From Sphingomonas ginsenosidimutans (lineage in GTDB: Bacteria > Pseudomonadota > Alphaproteobacteria > Sphingomonadales > Sphingomonadaceae): 64,000 nt of DNA. Location of the stretch: NCBI RefSeq assembly GCF_002374835.1, contig NZ_NWVD01000008.1:62001-126000 (forward strand). The letters run 5' to 3'. How positions within the stretch are numbered: the first letter of the stretch is position 1; the number at the start of each line of letters is the position of its first letter. A program made the position numbers and the translations under genes. Below the pieces are notes generated by a model. That model saw only the letters and a list, made by a program, of their open reading frames with translations. It was not told where the DNA came from and ran no database searches. Positions 62,227 through 64,000 of this stretch are shown in pieces.

Positions 62227-63459
62227 TTACAGCGTGACGACGTTGCTGGCGACCCGCGGCGCCGCCGCGAGATACAGCGACACCATCGGCTCGTCGGTGG
62301 CCACCACCGTCTCGTCGGAGGTGAAGCCGTTGAACGCCGTGCGCATCGCCGCGCCATAGGCGCCGAGCATCCCGATCTCGATATAATCGCCGACGGTCAC
62401 GTCCGCGGGCAGCGGAAACGGCCCCGGCATGTGATCCAGATCGTCGCAGGTCGGACCCCAGAAGCTGAACGGATGATCGCGGACGGTCGATTCCGGCTCG
62501 CGCAGCAGCGCCACCGGATATTTCCAGCCAATGTGCGCGGCATCGAACAGCGCGCCATAGGCCCCGTCGTTGATATACAGTTCCTCGCCGCGGCGACGCT
62601 CGACGCGCACCACGACCGAGCTGTATTCCGCGCACAGCGCCCGGCCCGGCTCCGCCCACAGTTCCGCCGAATAGCTGATCGGCAGGCTTTCGAAGGCGCG
62701 GTGGATCGTCTCGAAATACAGCTCCAGCGGCGCAGGCACCATGCCCGGATAGGCCGACGGGAACCCGCCGCCCACGTCAATCACGTCCACCGTGACGGCG
62801 GCCGCGACGATCGCCTGGCGCACGCGCTCCATCGCCTCGGCATAGGCGTTCGGCGTCATCGCCTGCGACCCGACGTGGAAGCAGATGCCCAGCGCATCGG
62901 CGACCTGGCGGGTAGCGAGCAGCAGCTCCTTGGCCTCATCCGGCGCGACGCCGAACTTGGCGCCCAGCGACAGCTTCGAATGTTCCGACGACACGCGCAG
63001 CCGGACGCATAGCGTCAGGTCGGTCGCGCCGCGGGTGGCGCGGACGATCTTCGACAGCTCTTCCATGCTGTCGAGCGAGAAGGTGCGCACGCCGTGCGTG
63101 AAATACGCCTCGGCGATCGCTTCCTCGGCCTTGACCGGGTGCATGAAGCAGAGCGTGGCGTCGGGCACGGTACGGGCGACCAGACGCACCTCTGCGATCG
63201 ACGCGACGTCGAACGTCGTCACGCCATTGTCGTAGAGGATGCGGATTAGGTCGGGCGACGGGTTCGCCTTCACCGCGTACATCGAGCGGCCCGGAAACTT
63301 CTCCGTGAAGAAGCGGGCGGCCCGTGCCGCTGCGTGCGGACGGACGATCGTCACCGGCTGAACCGGCCGACGGGCGGCGATGTCGATCGCTCCACCGATG
63401 GAGGTGGCGGAAGCGGTCGAGGGGGCAGCTAGCCCCAGCGCGCGATGATGCTGGTGCAA
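62227..63459 (-). CDS. Type III PLP-dependent decarboxylase (ornithine decarboxylase-like)
   Basis: 410 aa alanine-racemase-fold enzyme. PLP Lys in MYAVKANPSP, glycine loop DVGGGFPSAYPG, active-site Cys/Asp region PTCDDLD. It probably makes putrescine from ornithine, feeding the DHS-like enzyme; lysine or diaminopimelate use cannot be excluded. TTG at 63459 is chosen because GGAGGT lies 9 bases upstream; an in-frame ATG at 63489 has no ribosome site. A structured leader precedes it. Confidence 0.9.
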   Translation of the reverse strand: MHQHHRALGLAAPSTASATSIGGAIDIAARRPVQPVTIVRPHAAARAARFFTEKFPGRSMYAVKANPSPDLIRILYDNGVTTFDVASIAEVRLVARTVPDATLCFMHPVKAEEAIAEAYFTHGVRTFSLDSMEELSKIVRATRGATDLTLCVRLRVSSEHSKLSLGAKFGVAPDEAKELLLATRQVADALGICFHVGSQAMTPNAYAEAMERVRQAIVAAAVTVDVIDVGGGFPSAYPGMVPAPLELYFETIHRAFESLPISYSAELWAEPGRALCAEYSSVVVRVERRRGEELYINDGAYGALFDAAHIGWKYPVALLREPESTVRDHPFSFWGPTCDDLDHMPGPFPLPADVTVGDYIEIGMLGAYGAAMRTAFNGFTSDETVVATDEPMVSLYLAAAPRVASNVVTL

Positions 63460-63540
63460 CTCAAGGGACCTCCAATTGCCTTGCGGCATACGGTGACAAA
63501 AAGCTGCCTTGCGGTTGGAAGTCCCATGGGGCAGCGGAGG
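63460..63540 (-). promoter_or_regulatory. Structured leader of the decarboxylase gene (speF-type candidate)
   Basis: Minus strand: GCTGCC (63535-63530) pairs with GGCAGC (63508-63503), followed by TTTTT, an intrinsic terminator. Its loop GGGACTTCC (63525-63517) can pair nine bases (one G-U) with GGAGGTCCC (63473-63465), which contains the Shine-Dalgarno. A TGCC-GCAA-GGCA tetraloop hairpin lies between. The speF RNA motif of alphaproteobacterial ornithine decarboxylase genes is the obvious comparison. Confidence 0.6.
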
Positions 63541-63599
63541 CGCGAAATATGATCGACGTTCGGCCTTGTAAAGTGGCTGATGCGACGAAAGGTGCAAAT

Positions 63600-64000
63600 G
63601 TGACGTTTATGCGACAGCCGACGCGCGCTGGGGTACGGGACGCCGCGGCCAAGATCGCGCAAATCCTGCCGCCGACCCCGATTTTCACCCACGACATCAG
63701 TGGGATACCGATCGTCTTCAAGGTGGAGTCGTTACAGCCGATCGGTGCGTTCAAGATTCGCGGCGCGTGGCACCGGCTGACCGCGATGAGCGACTCGGCG
63801 CGCGCGAAGGGGGTCGTGGCCTTTTCGTCGGGGAATCACGCGCAGGGAATCGCCTGGGCGGCGCGGCGGCTGGGCATGATCGCAACGATCGTAATGCCCG
63901 CCGACGCGCCGCGCGCGAAGCGCGAGTCGACGCTGGCGCTCGGTGCCGAGGTGGTCGACTACGACCGCGCGACGCAAAGCCGCGAGGCGATCGCTGGCCA
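63600..64000 (+). CDS. Threonine dehydratase/serine racemase-like PLP enzyme, 5' part
   Basis: The frame is open to the right edge, so only the first 134 codons are visible. GAFKIRGA holds the PLP Lys, and SSGNHAQGIAWAARRLG is the family's substrate loop. The GTG at 63600 (AAAGG eight bases upstream) and the ATG at 63609 are both possible starts; frame is open further up to 63549. It deaminates threonine or serine, or racemises serine; the fold-type II call is firm, the substrate is not. Confidence 0.88.
   Translation, partial: MTFMRQPTRAGVRDAAAKIAQILPPTPIFTHDISGIPIVFKVESLQPIGAFKIRGAWHRLTAMSDSARAKGVVAFSSGNHAQGIAWAARRLGMIATIVMPADAPRAKRESTLALGAEVVDYDRATQSREAIAG

Noticed and set aside
63429..63527. 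32-codon minus-strand open frame overlapping the decarboxylase start (possible leader peptide)
   Set aside because: Its ATG is in the terminator loop but has no Shine-Dalgarno. Kept only as a possibility when testing the leader.

Overview
This is a GC-rich stretch of alphaproteobacterial chromosome, almost certainly from a Sphingomonas-like member of the Sphingomonadales. The evidence is gene content and order: lapA-pyrF-trpF-trpB-trpA-accD-folC, rpsB-tsf-pyrH-frr-uppS-cdsA-dxr-rseP-bamA-ompH-fabZ-rpmE, and psd-pssA. A bacterial deoxyhypusine-synthase-like gene sits beside a type III PLP decarboxylase, and many stop/start codons overlap as ATGA, GTGA or TGATG. No insertion sequence, integrase, prophage block or CRISPR array was found. 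The window reads as core genome.

Layout. 1-5.9 kb: the end of an S9 prolyl oligopeptidase, small proteins (hypothetical, DoxX-like), a DUF5872 protein, a UvrD/PcrA helicase, and a GFA/SnoaL-like pair. 5.9-14.3 kb: a Pit phosphate transporter behind a PHO-box-like element, an MHS-type MFS carrier, rsmD and an RsuA/RluB pseudouridine synthase, a receiver-only regulator, an orphan Rieske oxygenase divergent from an AmpG-like permease, and a cysteine-motif protein behind a Fur-box-like palindrome. 14.3-23.4 kb (minus strand): folC, accD, trpA, trpB, trpF, pyrF and lapA, most of them translationally coupled, preceded by a patatin-like protein and an EEP-family hydrolase. 23.4-35.3 kb: TonB, tRNA-Thr(UGU), a predicted RNase H-fold protein, a serine hydrolase, rarA, a His-rich PadR (YqjI-like) regulator with DUF2218, a glycosyltransferase, a Kef-type antiporter, icd, psd and pssA.

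35.5-47.5 kb is a long plus-strand housekeeping block: translation (rpsB, tsf, frr, rpmE), UMP kinase, isoprenoid and phospholipid precursors (dxr, uppS, cdsA) and outer-membrane biogenesis (rseP, bamA, ompH/skp, fabZ), ending in a PilZ gene. 47.8-53.2 kb: a two-component system divergent from a Pro/Gly-rich secreted protein, a lipoprotein, and a LysM/peptidase/transglycosylase-like wall hydrolase. 53.4-64 kb: a SWIB protein, an SDR, an Lrp/alanine dehydrogenase divergent pair, isocitrate lyase with a 51-aa upstream gene and a divergent ScfR/RamB-type regulator, a MAPEG protein, a polyamine pair (ornithine-decarboxylase-like plus deoxyhypusine/homospermidine-synthase-like), and the start of a threonine-dehydratase-like gene.

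The most interesting signals are regulatory. The decarboxylase gene has a structured leader in which the loop of a U-tailed hairpin complements the Shine-Dalgarno. The MAPEG gene has its Shine-Dalgarno buried in the intrinsic terminator of the gene before it. There are candidate PHO, Fur, CtrA, PadR and ScfR operators, and a histidine kinase whose Pro-rich insertion resembles the tail of its divergently encoded secreted neighbour. No wholly new system is evident. All calls come from reading the sequence; no database search was run.
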